From the NCBI RefSeq assembly GCF_000820165.1, contig NZ_CDDD01000101.1:62001-126000 (forward strand): a stretch of 64,000 bases of DNA, written 5' to 3'. The notes beneath the pieces were generated by a model that did not search any database, had not been told where the DNA came from, and saw only the letters and a list, made by a program, of their open reading frames with translations. A program made the position numbers and the translations under genes. Below, piece after piece: positions 52,512 through 61,637 of this stretch. Position 1 is the stretch's first letter. Each line of letters opens with the position of its first letter. This DNA is from Aeromonas taiwanensis. GTDB lineage: Bacteria > Pseudomonadota > Gammaproteobacteria > Enterobacterales > Aeromonadaceae.

Positions 52512-53720
52512 TTACAGGAAACTGGTGCCGTATTGCAGCTTGGGCAGACCATGGTAAGCCGCGATGCTCTGACCGATGTCGGCAAAGGTCTCGCGACGAC
52601 CGACGGAGCCCGCCTTGACCGGCTTGCCGTAGAACAGCACCGGAATGTATTCGCGGGTGTGGTCCGTGCCGCTCCAGGTCGGGTCGCAGCCGTGGTCGGC
52701 GGTCAGCACCACCACATCGCCCTCCTGCATCACCTCGAACAGCTCAGGCAGACGGGAGTCGAAGTACTCCAGCGCATCGGCGTAGCCCTTCACGTCACGG
52801 CGGTGCCCGTAGGAGGAGTCGAAGTCCACGAAGTTGGTGAAGACGATGGTGTTGTCACCGGCGGCTTTCACCTCTTCCAGGGTTCTGTCCCACAGCTCGG
52901 CCAGACCAGTGCCTTTCACCTGCTTGGTGATGCCCTGCTGGGCATAGATGTCGGCGATCTTGCCGATGGAGACCACCTGGCCGCCCGCGTCCTTCATGTA
53001 GTCCAGCACGGTCGGCGCCGGCGGCAGCACGGAGTAGTCGTGACGGTTGCCGGTGCGCTTGAAGTCGCCCTTGCCACTGCCCACGAACGGACGGGCGATG
53101 ACGCGGCCGATGTTGTAGGGCTCCAGCAGCTCGCGGACGATGTGGCACAGCTCATAGAGCTTCTCGAGGCCATAGGTCTCTTCGTGGCAGGCGATCTGGA
53201 ACACGGAGTCGGCAGAGGTATAGAGGATCGGCTTGCCGGTGCGCATGTGCTCTTCGCCCAGATCGTCCAGCACCTGGGTGCCGGAGGCGTGGCAGTTGCC
53301 CAGATACCCGGGCAGGCCGGCCTTCTCGACGATGGCGTCCAGCAGCTCCTGCGGGAAGCTGTTGTGGTGATCGTGGAAATAGCCCCACTCGAACAGCACG
53401 GGCACGCCGGCAATCTCCCAGTGGCCGGACGGGGTGTCCTTGCCGGAGGAGAGCTCCTGGGCGAAGCCGTAGGCGCCGATCACCTCGATATCTTTCTTCA
53501 GGCCGGCCGGGAAGACGCCGCTGGCGAGCTCGCCCGCGTGACCCAGACCCAGCTTGTTGAGGTTCGGCAGGTTGAGAGCGCCACGGCCCTCGATCTCGCC
53601 GGCGGCGCAGGCCTTGGCGATATGGCCAAGGGTATTGGCGCCCACATCTCCGAACTTGTCGGCGTCGGCGGCAGCGCCGATACCGAAAGAGTCCATCATC
53701 AGAATAAAGGTACGTTTCAT
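52512..53720 (-). CDS. deoB: DeoB, phosphopentomutase
   Basis: A 402-residue alkaline-phosphatase-superfamily enzyme interconverting (deoxy)ribose 1- and 5-phosphate. Metal ligands are in [18 protein letters not shown] and [31 protein letters not shown] precedes the ATG. It follows deoA by 14 bp. Confidence 0.97.
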   Translation of the reverse strand: MKRTFILMMDSFGIGAAADADKFGDVGANTLGHIAKACAAGEIEGRGALNLPNLNKLGLGHAGELASGVFPAGLKKDIEVIGAYGFAQELSSGKDTPSGHWEIAGVPVLFEWGYFHDHHNSFPQELLDAIVEKAGLPGYLGNCHASGTQVLDDLGEEHMRTGKPILYTSADSVFQIACHEETYGLEKLYELCHIVRELLEPYNIGRVIARPFVGSGKGDFKRTGNRHDYSVLPPAPTVLDYMKDAGGQVVSIGKIADIYAQQGITKQVKGTGLAELWDRTLEEVKAAGDNTIVFTNFVDFDSSYGHRRDVKGYADALEYFDSRLPELFEVMQEGDVVVLTADHGCDPTWSGTDHTREYIPVLFYGKPVKAGSVGRRETFADIGQSIAAYHGLPKLQYGTSFL

Positions 53721-53734
53721 GGGACTTCCCCTTG

Positions 53735-55066
53735 TTACAAATCAGCCAGACCGATGCGACGGTAGACCTCGGGCAGCGCCTCTGGTCGGGTGTCACCGAT
53801 CTTGACGGCAGCCTGCACCATGCGGGCGGCCTCGGCAAATTGAGCTTCTGTCTGAGCGTGGATCAGGGCGAGCGGCTTGTCAGCCTCGACGCTCTGCCCC
53901 AGGCGGATAAAGTCGGTCAGACCGACTGCGTAATCGAGTTTGTCGCCCGCGGCGCGACGGCCACCGCCCATGGCGACCACGGCCAGACCCAGTTCACGGG
54001 TATCCATGGCGGTGACGAAACCGGCGTTGGCCGCGTACACCGGGCGTACGATGGCAGCCTTGGGCAGGTAGGCGTCGTAGCGCTCCATGAAGTCGGCGGG
54101 GCCACCGAGGCCGGTCACCATGCGACCGAAGATCTCGGCCGCCTTGCCGTTGTCCAGCACGGCCTGCAGCTTGGCACGGGCCTCTTGCTCATCGCGGGCC
54201 AGACCGGCGGAGATCAGCATCTCGGCACACAGGGCCATGGTCACTTCGTGGATACGCGGGTTGCGGTATTCACCGGTCAGGTAGCGCACCGCCTCGCGCA
54301 CTTCCACCGCGTTGCCGGCACTGGAGGCCAGCACCTGGTTCATGTCGGTCAAGAGCGCAGAGGTGCGGCAGCCGGCGCCGTTGGCCACCGCGACTATGCT
54401 CTTGGCCAGCTCCTCGGATGCCTCAAAGGTCGGCATAAAGGCGCCGGAGCCCACCTTGACGTCCATCACCAGCGCTTCGAGCCCGGAGGCGAGCTTCTTA
54501 GAGAGGATGGAGCCGGTGATCATGGCGATGGATTCGACGGTGGCCGTGATGTCGCGCACCGCATAGATGCGCTTGTCGGCAGGTGCGAGATCGCCGGTCT
54601 GGCCGATGATGGCGACACCCGCCTCTTTTACCACTTTCAGGAAGCGGTCGTTGTCTACCGAGGTCTGGTAGCCAGGAATGGCATCCAGCTTGTCCAGGGT
54701 ACCGCCGGTGTGACCCAGGCCACGGCCGGAGATCATCGGCACGAAACCGCCGCAGGCCGCGACCATGGGGCCCAGCATCAGGGAGACGACGTCACCCACG
54801 CCACCGGTGGAGTGCTTGTCGACGATGGGGCCACCCAGATTGAGGTGGTCCCAGGTCAGCACCATGCCGGAGTCGCGCATGGCACAGGTCAGGGCAACCC
54901 GCTCATCCATGGTCATGTCTTTGAAGTAGACCGCCATTGCCAGGGCCGCAATCTGGCCCTCGCCGATGGTGTTGTTGGTAATGCCCTGAACGAAGAATTG
55001 AATCTCTTGGGTACTGAGCGCTTCACCGTTGCGCTTCTTGCGAATGATTTCTTGAGGCAAAAACAT
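53735..55066 (-). CDS. deoA: DeoA, thymidine phosphorylase
   Basis: A 443-residue enzyme. [18 protein letters not shown] at the start and the signature [25 protein letters not shown] near residue 84 identify it; [20 protein letters not shown] follows. A good Shine-Dalgarno (GGAGGGAA) precedes the ATG. It is the second gene of deoCABD. Confidence 0.97.
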   Translation of the reverse strand: MFLPQEIIRKKRNGEALSTQEIQFFVQGITNNTIGEGQIAALAMAVYFKDMTMDERVALTCAMRDSGMVLTWDHLNLGGPIVDKHSTGGVGDVVSLMLGPMVAACGGFVPMISGRGLGHTGGTLDKLDAIPGYQTSVDNDRFLKVVKEAGVAIIGQTGDLAPADKRIYAVRDITATVESIAMITGSILSKKLASGLEALVMDVKVGSGAFMPTFEASEELAKSIVAVANGAGCRTSALLTDMNQVLASSAGNAVEVREAVRYLTGEYRNPRIHEVTMALCAEMLISAGLARDEQEARAKLQAVLDNGKAAEIFGRMVTGLGGPADFMERYDAYLPKAAIVRPVYAANAGFVTAMDTRELGLAVVAMGGGRRAAGDKLDYAVGLTDFIRLGQSVEADKPLALIHAQTEAQFAEAARMVQAAVKIGDTRPEALPEVYRRIGLADL

Positions 55067-55149
55067 CTTTCATTCCCTCCGTGCGTCACGCACGAACACT
55101 GACCGAACAGGATCCGGAGAGGGGGCGGCACACCGCCCCCTGCCGTCGC

Positions 55150-55923
55150 TTAGTAACCGCTGGTGTTGGCCGGCTTGTCGCCGTGCCCCAGGGTTGCCAG
55201 CAGGCTCGCCAGCAGGCTGGAGGCGCCGAAGCGGAAGGTGCGGGCGGATACCCAGTCTTTGCCCAGGATCTCTTCGGCCATGGCCAGATATTGGCCGGCA
55301 ACGGCGGCGTCTTTCACGCCACCTGCGGGCTTGAAGCCGACGCTCGGGTTCTTGGCCTTGATCACTTCCATCATGATTCTGGCCGCTTCCGGGGTCGCGT
55401 TCACCGGCACCTTGCCGGTGGAGGTCTTGATGAAATCGGCACCGGCGTCGATGGAGATCTCGGAGGCGCGGCGGATCAGCGCTTCTTCTTTCAGCTCGCC
55501 GGTCTCGATGATCACCTTCAGCAGCACCTTGGCGCCACAGGCTTCCTTACAAGCTTTGACCAGATCGAAGCCGACCTGTTCATTGCCAGCCATGAAGGCA
55601 CGGTACGGGAAGACCACGTCCACTTCGTCGGCACCATAGGCCACGGCGGCGCGGGTCTCGGCCACGGCGATCTCGATGTCGTCGTTGCCGTGGGGGAAGT
55701 TGGTCACGGTCGCAATGCGCACGTCGGCAGCACCGATGTCACGCAGGGTCTTGCGCGCGATGGGGATGAAACGGGGATAGATGCAGACGGCGGCGGTCAG
55801 GCCGGCCGGAGACTTGGCCTTGTGGCACAGGTCGATCACCTTCTGATCGGTGTCGTCATCGTTCAGGGTGGTCAGGTCCATCAGGTTCAGGGCGCGTTGG
55901 GCGGCCAGTTTCAGATCAGTCAT
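55150..55923 (-). CDS. deoC: DeoC, deoxyribose-phosphate aldolase
   Basis: A 257-residue aldolase cleaving 2-deoxyribose 5-phosphate to acetaldehyde and glyceraldehyde 3-phosphate. The Schiff-base lysine is in [11 protein letters not shown] (about residue 167) and [10 protein letters not shown] supplies Lys201-type residues; [11 protein letters not shown] follows. ATG at 55923 gives [12 protein letters not shown], as in E. coli. It is the first gene of the deo operon, behind a 390-bp upstream region. Confidence 0.97.
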   Translation of the reverse strand: MTDLKLAAQRALNLMDLTTLNDDDTDQKVIDLCHKAKSPAGLTAAVCIYPRFIPIARKTLRDIGAADVRIATVTNFPHGNDDIEIAVAETRAAVAYGADEVDVVFPYRAFMAGNEQVGFDLVKACKEACGAKVLLKVIIETGELKEEALIRRASEISIDAGADFIKTSTGKVPVNATPEAARIMMEVIKAKNPSVGFKPAGGVKDAAVAGQYLAMAEEILGKDWVSARTFRFGASSLLASLLATLGHGDKPANTSGY

Positions 55924-56313
55924 GCTATGTCTCCAAAGTCTTGATAAGCCCCGTCCCTCCACGATCGGCCGTCACCGGACACCAAGGTCGGCAAGGAGCG
56001 ATCCCGGCGCAACGGGATATGGAATTGCAGCGCAAGTGCACAGGCAATACGGCTGCAAATTAGGCAAGAGCCCTGTCACTTTCTTACAAAAGTGCGGACT
56101 TGGTTCCATGAAGACTTGAGAAAGGCAGACAAGGTCTGACCCGACTTCCCAATCAATTCCATTTGACCGCCAACACCCGGATGCACCGGGCATTAGTCAA
56201 TGCCAGCACCCTGCTGGCATCGCCTATTTCAGCCGAGATACCCCGTGTTTGCAAGCCGGATTTGCCAATTTCAGAGGTATCTCACATCCGGCAAACCCAG
56301 CACTGACAGGTGC
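55924..56313. other. 390-bp region upstream of deoC
   Basis: No ORF of note. It should hold the deo promoters. The only strong site I see is the CRP-like element at 56271-56286, next to a GCCGGAT / ATCCGGC inverted repeat (about 56256-56292). GC content is lower than in the flanking genes. Confidence 0.5.
56271..56286. promoter_or_regulatory. CRP-like site upstream of deoC
   Basis: TCAGA-N6-TCACA on the plus strand; the right arm is the full CRP half-site and the left arm matches three of five. E. coli deo is CRP- and CytR-controlled, so the site makes sense. Confidence 0.45.
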
Positions 56314-56484
56314 TTACGAGAAGAAGCGGGTCAGGATCCAGGAGTAGGCAATCCCCCCCAGATACACCCCCACAATCCCCATTACCCCGGACAGTACGGG
56401 GGGCGCCGGGATCGGCAACTTGAGGAAAGAAAACAACACCCCAACGATAAAGCCGGCGGCCATTGCCAGTAGCACTTCGTTCAT
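56314..56484 (-). CDS. XapX-domain small membrane protein
   Basis: A 56-residue protein: NEVLLAMAAGFIVGVLFSFLKLPIPAPPVLSGVMGIVGVYLGG, with two membrane segments around the PxPAPP turn. This is the XapX-domain pattern. CGGAGG precedes the ATG at 56484. It sits between nupC and deoC on the same strand, and members of this family are found with nucleoside (xanthosine) genes. Function unknown. Confidence 0.85.
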   Translation of the reverse strand: MNEVLLAMAAGFIVGVLFSFLKLPIPAPPVLSGVMGIVGVYLGGIAYSWILTRFFS

Positions 56485-56553
56485 AGAACCTCCGATTTGA
56501 CTCATTTTATTATTAGTCTAGAAAGGAAAACGGTTGTCACCGCCCCAAACGAG

Positions 56554-56580
56554 AACGCCACAGCTTTTCGCTGTGGCGTT
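56554..56580. terminator. Hairpin after nupC
   Basis: AACGCCACAGC-TTTTC-GCTGTGGCGTT, 11-bp stem with a weak T tract on either strand; it probably ends or attenuates the nupC transcript before xapX. Confidence 0.75.
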
Positions 56581-56607
56581 CGTCTTTACCCTGACAGTCA
56601 GGCGATA

Positions 56608-57882
56608 TTACATGCCGGACAGCGCCAGGAAGAAGCCTGCGATGGTCGCAGACATCAGGTTGGACAGAGAACCTGCCAGTACGGCCTTCAGACCGAACTT
56701 GGCGATGGTGCCGCGACGGTTCGGTGCCATGGAACCCAGACCACCGAGCAGAATGGCGACGGAGGACAGGTTGGCGAAGCCACACAGGGCGAAGGAGATG
56801 ATGGCCTTGGTGTGCTCGGACATGGCCACGCCATTGATCAGCACTTCGTCCTTCAGATAGGGGGCAAAGTTCAGGTACGCCACGAACTCGTTGACGACCA
56901 GCTTCTGACCGATGAAGGAACCGGCAACGACGGCTTCACTCCAGGGCACACCGATCAGGAAGGCCAGCGGGGAGAACAGCCAGCCCAGCAGCAGTTCCAG
57001 GGAGAGCTGCGGATAACCGAACCAGCCACCCACACCGGAGAAGATGCCGTTGATCATGGCGATCAGGCCGATGAAGGCCAGCAGCATGGCGCCGACGTTC
57101 AGGGCCAGCTGCAGACCGGCGGAAGCACCGGCGGCGGCGGCGTCGATCACGTTGGCCGGCTTGTCGTCCAGCTCGCTCTCGGCGCTGCTCTCGTCGTAGC
57201 TCGGGGTCTCGGTTTCCGGTACCAGCAGCTTGGCGAACAGCAGACCACCCGGTGCAGCCATGAAGGAGGCCGCGATCAGGTATTCCATCTTGACGCCCAT
57301 GGAGGCGTAACCGGCCAGCACGGAACCGGCAACGGAGGCCAGGCCACCACACATGACGGCGAACAGCTCGGAGTCGGTCATCTTGGAGATGAAGGGACGC
57401 ACCACCAGCGGCGCTTCGGTCTGACCGACGAAGATGTTGGCAGTCGCGGACAGGGATTCAGTACGGGAGGTGCCCAGTACTTTCTGCAGGCCACCGCCCA
57501 GCAGTTTGATCACCCACTGCATGATGCCGAGGTAGTAGAGCACCGCGATCAGGGAAGAGAAGAAGATGATAACGGGCAGGACGCGGAAGGCGAAGACGAA
57601 GCCACCGCCACCGAACACTTCAAACATCTTGTTGCCAACCAGACCACCAAACAGGAACTCGATGCCGTTCTGGCCATAGCCGATGACGCTGGAAACGGCG
57701 TCAGATACACCCACCAGGATGTCGCGACCAACCGGGACGTACAGCACGAAAGCCCCCAGGCCGGCCTGAATGGCAAAGGCGCCGCCTACGGTACGTATTT
57801 TGATTGCCTTGCGGTTGCTGGAGAACAGCACCGCAATCAGGATGAGCGTCGCCATCCCTACCAGACCCATTATCAGATTCAT
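56608..57882 (-). CDS. nupC: NupC-type concentrative nucleoside transporter linked to deo
   Basis: A 424-residue CNT symporter with eight or more membrane segments. [55 protein letters not shown] and [21 protein letters not shown] are family motifs; the QTEAP and NEF stretches match the structurally known Vibrio cholerae CNT. The ATG at 57882 follows GAGGAAG. Genes downstream on the same strand are xapX and deoCABD. It shares many motifs with the paralogue at 17791-18987. Confidence 0.93.
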   Translation of the reverse strand: MNLIMGLVGMATLILIAVLFSSNRKAIKIRTVGGAFAIQAGLGAFVLYVPVGRDILVGVSDAVSSVIGYGQNGIEFLFGGLVGNKMFEVFGGGGFVFAFRVLPVIIFFSSLIAVLYYLGIMQWVIKLLGGGLQKVLGTSRTESLSATANIFVGQTEAPLVVRPFISKMTDSELFAVMCGGLASVAGSVLAGYASMGVKMEYLIAASFMAAPGGLLFAKLLVPETETPSYDESSAESELDDKPANVIDAAAAGASAGLQLALNVGAMLLAFIGLIAMINGIFSGVGGWFGYPQLSLELLLGWLFSPLAFLIGVPWSEAVVAGSFIGQKLVVNEFVAYLNFAPYLKDEVLINGVAMSEHTKAIISFALCGFANLSSVAILLGGLGSMAPNRRGTIAKFGLKAVLAGSLSNLMSATIAGFFLALSGM

Positions 57883-58027
57883 TATTAATACTTCCTCTTT
57901 AGTAGCACCTGCCAGCTTGTTAACGATTTGTGTATTGAAGCCGCTAATCAAGGGTGCGCATTATACTAATTACGGTGCGACAAAATAGAATACTGGTCAC
58001 ATTTTATAAGCCGGAAACGGACCGGAC

Positions 58028-58052
58028 ATCGTTTAATTAGACCGAAAACGAT
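58028..58052. promoter_or_regulatory. Inverted repeat ATCGTTT / AAACGAT upstream of nupC
   Basis: A perfect 7-bp repeat with an 11-bp spacer in an AT-rich 213-bp gap. A CRP half-site TCACA lies nearby at about 57996. It could be a CytR-type operator for nupC; evidence is only positional. Confidence 0.4.
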
Positions 58053-58095
58053 TTTTATGGGTTTGGTTTTTTACCACACCGGCATCAATAGTTAA

Positions 58096-58884
58096 TCATA
58101 TGTTAATTTGGTGATTTTTCAGCGGGAACAGTTTTTGGGTGGATTCATGTAACACCGAAATAACATCTGCCAGCGGCTGCTGGCGCAACTGCGCCAGCAA
58201 GGCGGCGATCTCCGGCAGACTGGCCGGGGTATTGGTCTCCCCCTGTCGTCCCTGCAGCGGCATGTCGGGGGCATCGGTCTCCAGCAGCAGGGCCTCCAGC
58301 GGCATGGCTCGCACCGCTTCCCTTGTCTTGTTGGCTCTCTCATAACTGATGACCCCCCCTATCCCCAGCCGAAACCCCAGCAGCCAGAAGGCCTCAGCCT
58401 GCTGAAGGGAGCCGCTGAAGGCATGAATGACGCCCCCTTGCGCCGGTTTGAAGCGCCGCAGGATCCTGGCAACCGTGTCATTGGCACGCACCGAGTGAAC
58501 GATGAGGGGCAGTTCATGGGCCATGGCCAACCTCACCTGCGCCTCGAATGCCTCGACCTGCCCTTCCTGAGGTACCTGGCTGCGCAGATCCAGTCCGCAC
58601 TCGCCCACCGCCACCAGTCCCCGGGGCCGGCTTGCCAGCAGGGCGGCCAGCCTGTCCAGCGCCCCCTCCGTCTGGGCCCCCACGTACCAGGGGTGGATCC
58701 CCAGGCCATAACGGATACTGTCGTGGCTCCCTGCCAATGCCATCACCCTGGCCCAGTTCTCTTCCCCCACGGCGGGGATGATGTACTCGCCCACCCCCAG
58801 CTGGTTCCACTGATTCAGCAATGCCTCACGCTCGGTATCGAAGACGGGAAAATCCAGGTGGCAGTGGGTATCTATCAGTTTCAT
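58096..58884 (-). CDS. yjjV: YjjV-type TatD-family metal-dependent hydrolase
   Basis: A 262-residue TIM-barrel hydrolase. The metal-binding HxH is DTHCHLD at residues 5-11; GECGLDL, LIVHSVRAND, and HAFSGSLQQAE and LLLETDAPDMPL are the other TatD motifs. Association with the deo/nupC cluster parallels yjjV near deoC in E. coli. Function is a putative nuclease by family. Confidence 0.9.
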   Translation of the reverse strand: MKLIDTHCHLDFPVFDTEREALLNQWNQLGVGEYIIPAVGEENWARVMALAGSHDSIRYGLGIHPWYVGAQTEGALDRLAALLASRPRGLVAVGECGLDLRSQVPQEGQVEAFEAQVRLAMAHELPLIVHSVRANDTVARILRRFKPAQGGVIHAFSGSLQQAEAFWLLGFRLGIGGVISYERANKTREAVRAMPLEALLLETDAPDMPLQGRQGETNTPASLPEIAALLAQLRQQPLADVISVLHESTQKLFPLKNHQINI

Positions 58885-58911
58885 GTCGCGCTTACCTGTC
58901 GGTCGTACTCA

Positions 58912-59193
58912 ATGGGTGCATCTCATGCCACAACGCATCTCCCGCAGCCTCATGCCGGAACTTGTCATGCCGGTACCGGGGATCCTGGCTGTCACCACCC
59001 TCCCCACATCATCAACGTCCAGAGCGATGCCCTCAAAAGCCATTTCTCGGTGACGGCGGACAGCTCGCCCATGCCGGCCGGGCTGGTCCAGGTGAAGGAG
59101 GAACCGCTGTCCTTCTATCACTTTAGCGCCCTGGGGACGCAGAACCTCGACATCAACGGCATCATTGGTGCCGTGACCGGCCAGTATCCGTGA
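58912..59193 (+). pseudogene. Possible remnant or small orphan reading frame
   Basis: A 93-codon frame whose last 60 or so codons have strong GC third-position bias and look protein-like (HIINVQSDALKSHFSVTAD, GLVQVKEEPLSFYHFSALG, ending NDINGIIGAVTGQYP-like NLDINGIIGAVTGQYP). The first 30 codons are His/Pro-rich and less convincing, and no Shine-Dalgarno precedes the ATG. Upstream it would run into yjjV on the other strand, so the N terminus of any parent gene is gone. Its 3' end overlaps the DUF5363-like gene antisense. Family not recognised. Confidence 0.35.
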
Positions 59194-59338
59194 GTGACGC
59201 CTCCTCCCTTTGCTTTGGCGCCTGCTCATCCTGCTCGCGGCGCACCGGTGTGCAGCAGCGCCGGTTCTCAGGAATGAGTCCCCACTCCTCACACCAGGCA
59301 TCGTAGCGAGCGAGCCAACGCAGCAATATCCCCTTCAT
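59162..59338 (-). CDS. DUF5363-like small protein
   Basis: A 58-residue protein with MKGILLRWLARYDAWCEEWGL, then IPENRRCCTPVRRE and an acidic/polar tail. The YDxWCxxxGLxPENRRxCxPxRR core is what I recall for DUF5363. A strong AAGGAGG precedes the ATG at 59338. The tail overlaps the plus-strand remnant. Three cysteines are conserved in pattern. Function unknown. Confidence 0.65.
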   Translation of the reverse strand: MKGILLRWLARYDAWCEEWGLIPENRRCCTPVRREQDEQAPKQREEASLTDTGRSRHQ

Positions 59339-59420
59339 GAACGCCTCCTTGTTTCGATTGCTTACTGACACAGCCTGCCCCAGACGCGTTCCCCGTGCCA
59401 GCGTCACGGGGCCAGCGGCG

Positions 59421-59933
59421 TCATGCTTCGCCCAACGGCAGCAGCAGGCCCATGGTGATCTCGTCCACATAGCCCTCGTCCAGTCGATACGCCTGCCGTC
59501 TCAGCCCCTCATCCATGAAACCGCACTTGCGGTAAAGGGCGTGGGCCACCTCGTTGTGCACCATCACGCCCAGCTCCAGCCGCTGGAGGCCGCACCCCGG
59601 CGCGGCGGCGATCAGGGTCTGCAGCAGGCGCTCTCCCCAACCCTGGCCCCGCGCCCCCGTCAGCAGCCCCATCACTACCAGGGCGCAGTGCCGGTTGCGT
59701 CGCAGCGCGCCCCCCATCATCACCGCAACCCCCTGCACTTCCCCGTCCAAAACGAGGATCCAGAGGCGTTGATTGGTGCTGGCTACCATGGCGGCCAGAC
59801 GCTGGCGTTGCCCTTCGATATCCGAGGGGCGCTCTCCCGCCTCATACAGCATGAAGCGGGTCTCCCCATCCAGTTGCCGGAAGAAGTGATCCAGGACGGC
59901 GGCATCCTCCACCCCGGCCAAACGAATGCTCAT
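59421..59933 (-). CDS. GNAT-family N-acetyltransferase
   Basis: A 170-residue acetyltransferase. The acetyl-CoA loop GARGQGWGERLLQTLI is near residue 105, and HNEVAHALYRKCGFMDEGLRRQAYRLDEGYVDEITMGLLL is typical of GNAT C-terminal halves. The N terminus (IRLAGVEDAAVLDHFFRQLD) is chosen at ATG 59933. Its substrate is unknown. It precedes the DUF5363-like gene by 82 bp. Confidence 0.85.
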   Translation of the reverse strand: MSIRLAGVEDAAVLDHFFRQLDGETRFMLYEAGERPSDIEGQRQRLAAMVASTNQRLWILVLDGEVQGVAVMMGGALRRNRHCALVVMGLLTGARGQGWGERLLQTLIAAAPGCGLQRLELGVMVHNEVAHALYRKCGFMDEGLRRQAYRLDEGYVDEITMGLLLPLGEA

Positions 59934-59970
59934 ATCGGGCCTCCAGCCGATCGACCCCGGGCCGACCATA

Positions 59971-59998
59971 AAAAAACGACTCCATTTGGAGTCGCTTT
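59971..59998. terminator. Terminator between the acetyltransferase and the rRNA methyltransferase
   Basis: CGACTCC-ATTT-GGAGTCG with A6 on the left, U6 on the minus strand, just after the methyltransferase gene. Confidence 0.9.
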
Positions 59999-60060
59999 TA
60001 TCAGAGCCATCTGGCTAATGCCATGCCTCCATGGCGAGGCTGCCTCCCAGCCAGGCCTGA

Positions 60061-61413
60061 TCAGCCTTTCGCCGGCAGGCTCAGACGGGCGACCGCCTCC
60101 ACGTGCATGGAGTGCGGGAACATGTCCACCGGCTGCACCTCGTCCAGCACGAAGCCCTGCTTGACCAGCCAGGCGAGATCCCGGGCCAGGGTCTGGGGGT
60201 TACAGGAGACATAGACCAGCCGGCGCGGCGCCATGGCCACCAGGGTCTGCAGCACCGCCTTGTCGCAACCCTTGCGGGGCGGGTCCATTACCACCACATC
60301 GGCGCTCACCCCGTCGGCATGCAGCACGGGCATCAGCTGCTCGGCCTTACCCACGTGGAACTCGGTGTGCTCGATGCCGTTGAGAGCCGCATTGCGGCGG
60401 GCATCGCTGATGGCGCTCTCCACCGACTCGATCCCCACCACCTTGGCAGCCTTGCCTGCCAGGAAGAGGGAGATGGTGCCGATGCCGCAATAGATGTCGA
60501 ACACCGTCTCGCTGCCGGTCAGCTCGCAATACTCCAGCGCCTTGGAGTAGAGCACGTCGGTCTGGCTCGGGTTGTTCTGGAAGAAGGAGAGCGGCGAGAT
60601 CTCGAACTCGAGGTCGTGGATCTTGTCGCGGATCACCCCTTCCCCCAGCAGCACCCGGTTGGTCGCGCCAAGAATGCGGTTGGTACGCTCGTCATTGATG
60701 TTCTGCACCAGGGTGGTGATGGGCAGATCGCTCAGGGCGGCCAGCAACTCCGCTTCGAACGGCAGATCCTCGCCCAGGGTCACCAGCACGACCATCAGCT
60801 CGCCGCTCTTGAAACCCTTGCGGGTCATCAGGTTGCGCACGCAGCCGGTGTGGTTGACCTCGTCATAGGCCGCGATGTCGTGCGCGCGCATCCACTGGCG
60901 CACCCGGGCATTCAACTCCACATGGAGCGGATCCTGCACCGCACAGTCGTCGGCGGTGATGAGGTCGTGGGAGTGCTTGCGATAGAAGCCGATCTCGGCC
61001 CCCGCCTCGCTGCCGCGCACGGCGTACTGGGCCTTGTTGCGATAGGCGAACGGGCTCTCCATGCCGAGGATGGGGTTGACCGGGGTCTCACCCAGACCAG
61101 CCTGCTCGAGCGCCTGCTGCACCATAGTCTGCTTGAGGGCGAGCTGGGCCGGATAGGCCAGCGGGCGCACCTGGCAGCCGCCGCATTCGGTGTTGGGGCA
61201 AAAATCGGCGACCCTGTCGGCAGACGGCTGGGTCAGCTCCACCAGCTTGCCGTGCAGGTAGTTGGGCTTGACCTCGGTCAACTCGACCAGCGCCTGCTCA
61301 CCGGGCAGCAGACCCTCGACAAACAGGGGGCGATCGAACAGGCGACCCTTGCCATCCCCCTTGTCGGTCAGTTCCAGAATATCGATCTGATGTTGGTGTC
61401 CCACTAACGGCAT
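60061..61413 (-). CDS. RlmCD/YefA-type 23S rRNA 5-methyluridine methyltransferase
   Basis: A 450-residue TrmA-superfamily enzyme. An N-terminal TRAM-like domain precedes the iron-sulfur motif CPNTECGGCQ (near residue 72). SAM and catalytic motifs are IYCGIGTISLFLA, VMDPPRKGCD and YVSCNPQTLARD, with the catalytic Cys in SCNP. These match Bacillus RlmCD (YefA) more closely than E. coli RlmD (LFCGMGNFTLPLA, LLDPARAG). Predicted product is m5U in 23S rRNA (U747 and/or U1939). ATG at 61413 follows GGAG by six bases. Confidence 0.88.
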   Translation of the reverse strand: MPLVGHQHQIDILELTDKGDGKGRLFDRPLFVEGLLPGEQALVELTEVKPNYLHGKLVELTQPSADRVADFCPNTECGGCQVRPLAYPAQLALKQTMVQQALEQAGLGETPVNPILGMESPFAYRNKAQYAVRGSEAGAEIGFYRKHSHDLITADDCAVQDPLHVELNARVRQWMRAHDIAAYDEVNHTGCVRNLMTRKGFKSGELMVVLVTLGEDLPFEAELLAALSDLPITTLVQNINDERTNRILGATNRVLLGEGVIRDKIHDLEFEISPLSFFQNNPSQTDVLYSKALEYCELTGSETVFDIYCGIGTISLFLAGKAAKVVGIESVESAISDARRNAALNGIEHTEFHVGKAEQLMPVLHADGVSADVVVMDPPRKGCDKAVLQTLVAMAPRRLVYVSCNPQTLARDLAWLVKQGFVLDEVQPVDMFPHSMHVEAVARLSLPAKG

Positions 61414-61590
61414 GAGCGGCTCCGAAGGCATAAAAGAAGGGGGCGACGGGGCGGATCCGGCGGCCCCGAATAAAAGGGTGGCAGAGTTTAGCGAAGATCT
61501 GCCCAAAATGCAGGCACAAAACCGCCTCGTCAGGCAAATATCGGCGGGAACTGCTCCCCCGGCCCCGATGGCGGCCCGTTGCCGCCATAA

Positions 61591-61616
61591 AAAAACCGCC
61601 GGACGGTGCCGGCGGT
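61591..61616 (-). terminator. Terminator after amtB
   Basis: ACCGCCGG-N6-CCGGCGGT with A7 on the left; U7 on the minus strand. Confidence 0.92.
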
Positions 61617-61637
61617 CTCGAATCCTGGATCACGGGA

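Noticed and set aside
53732-55102. 456-codon plus-strand frame over deoA
   Set aside because: Shadow of deoA; rich in His/Gly as expected from antisense of a GC-rich gene.
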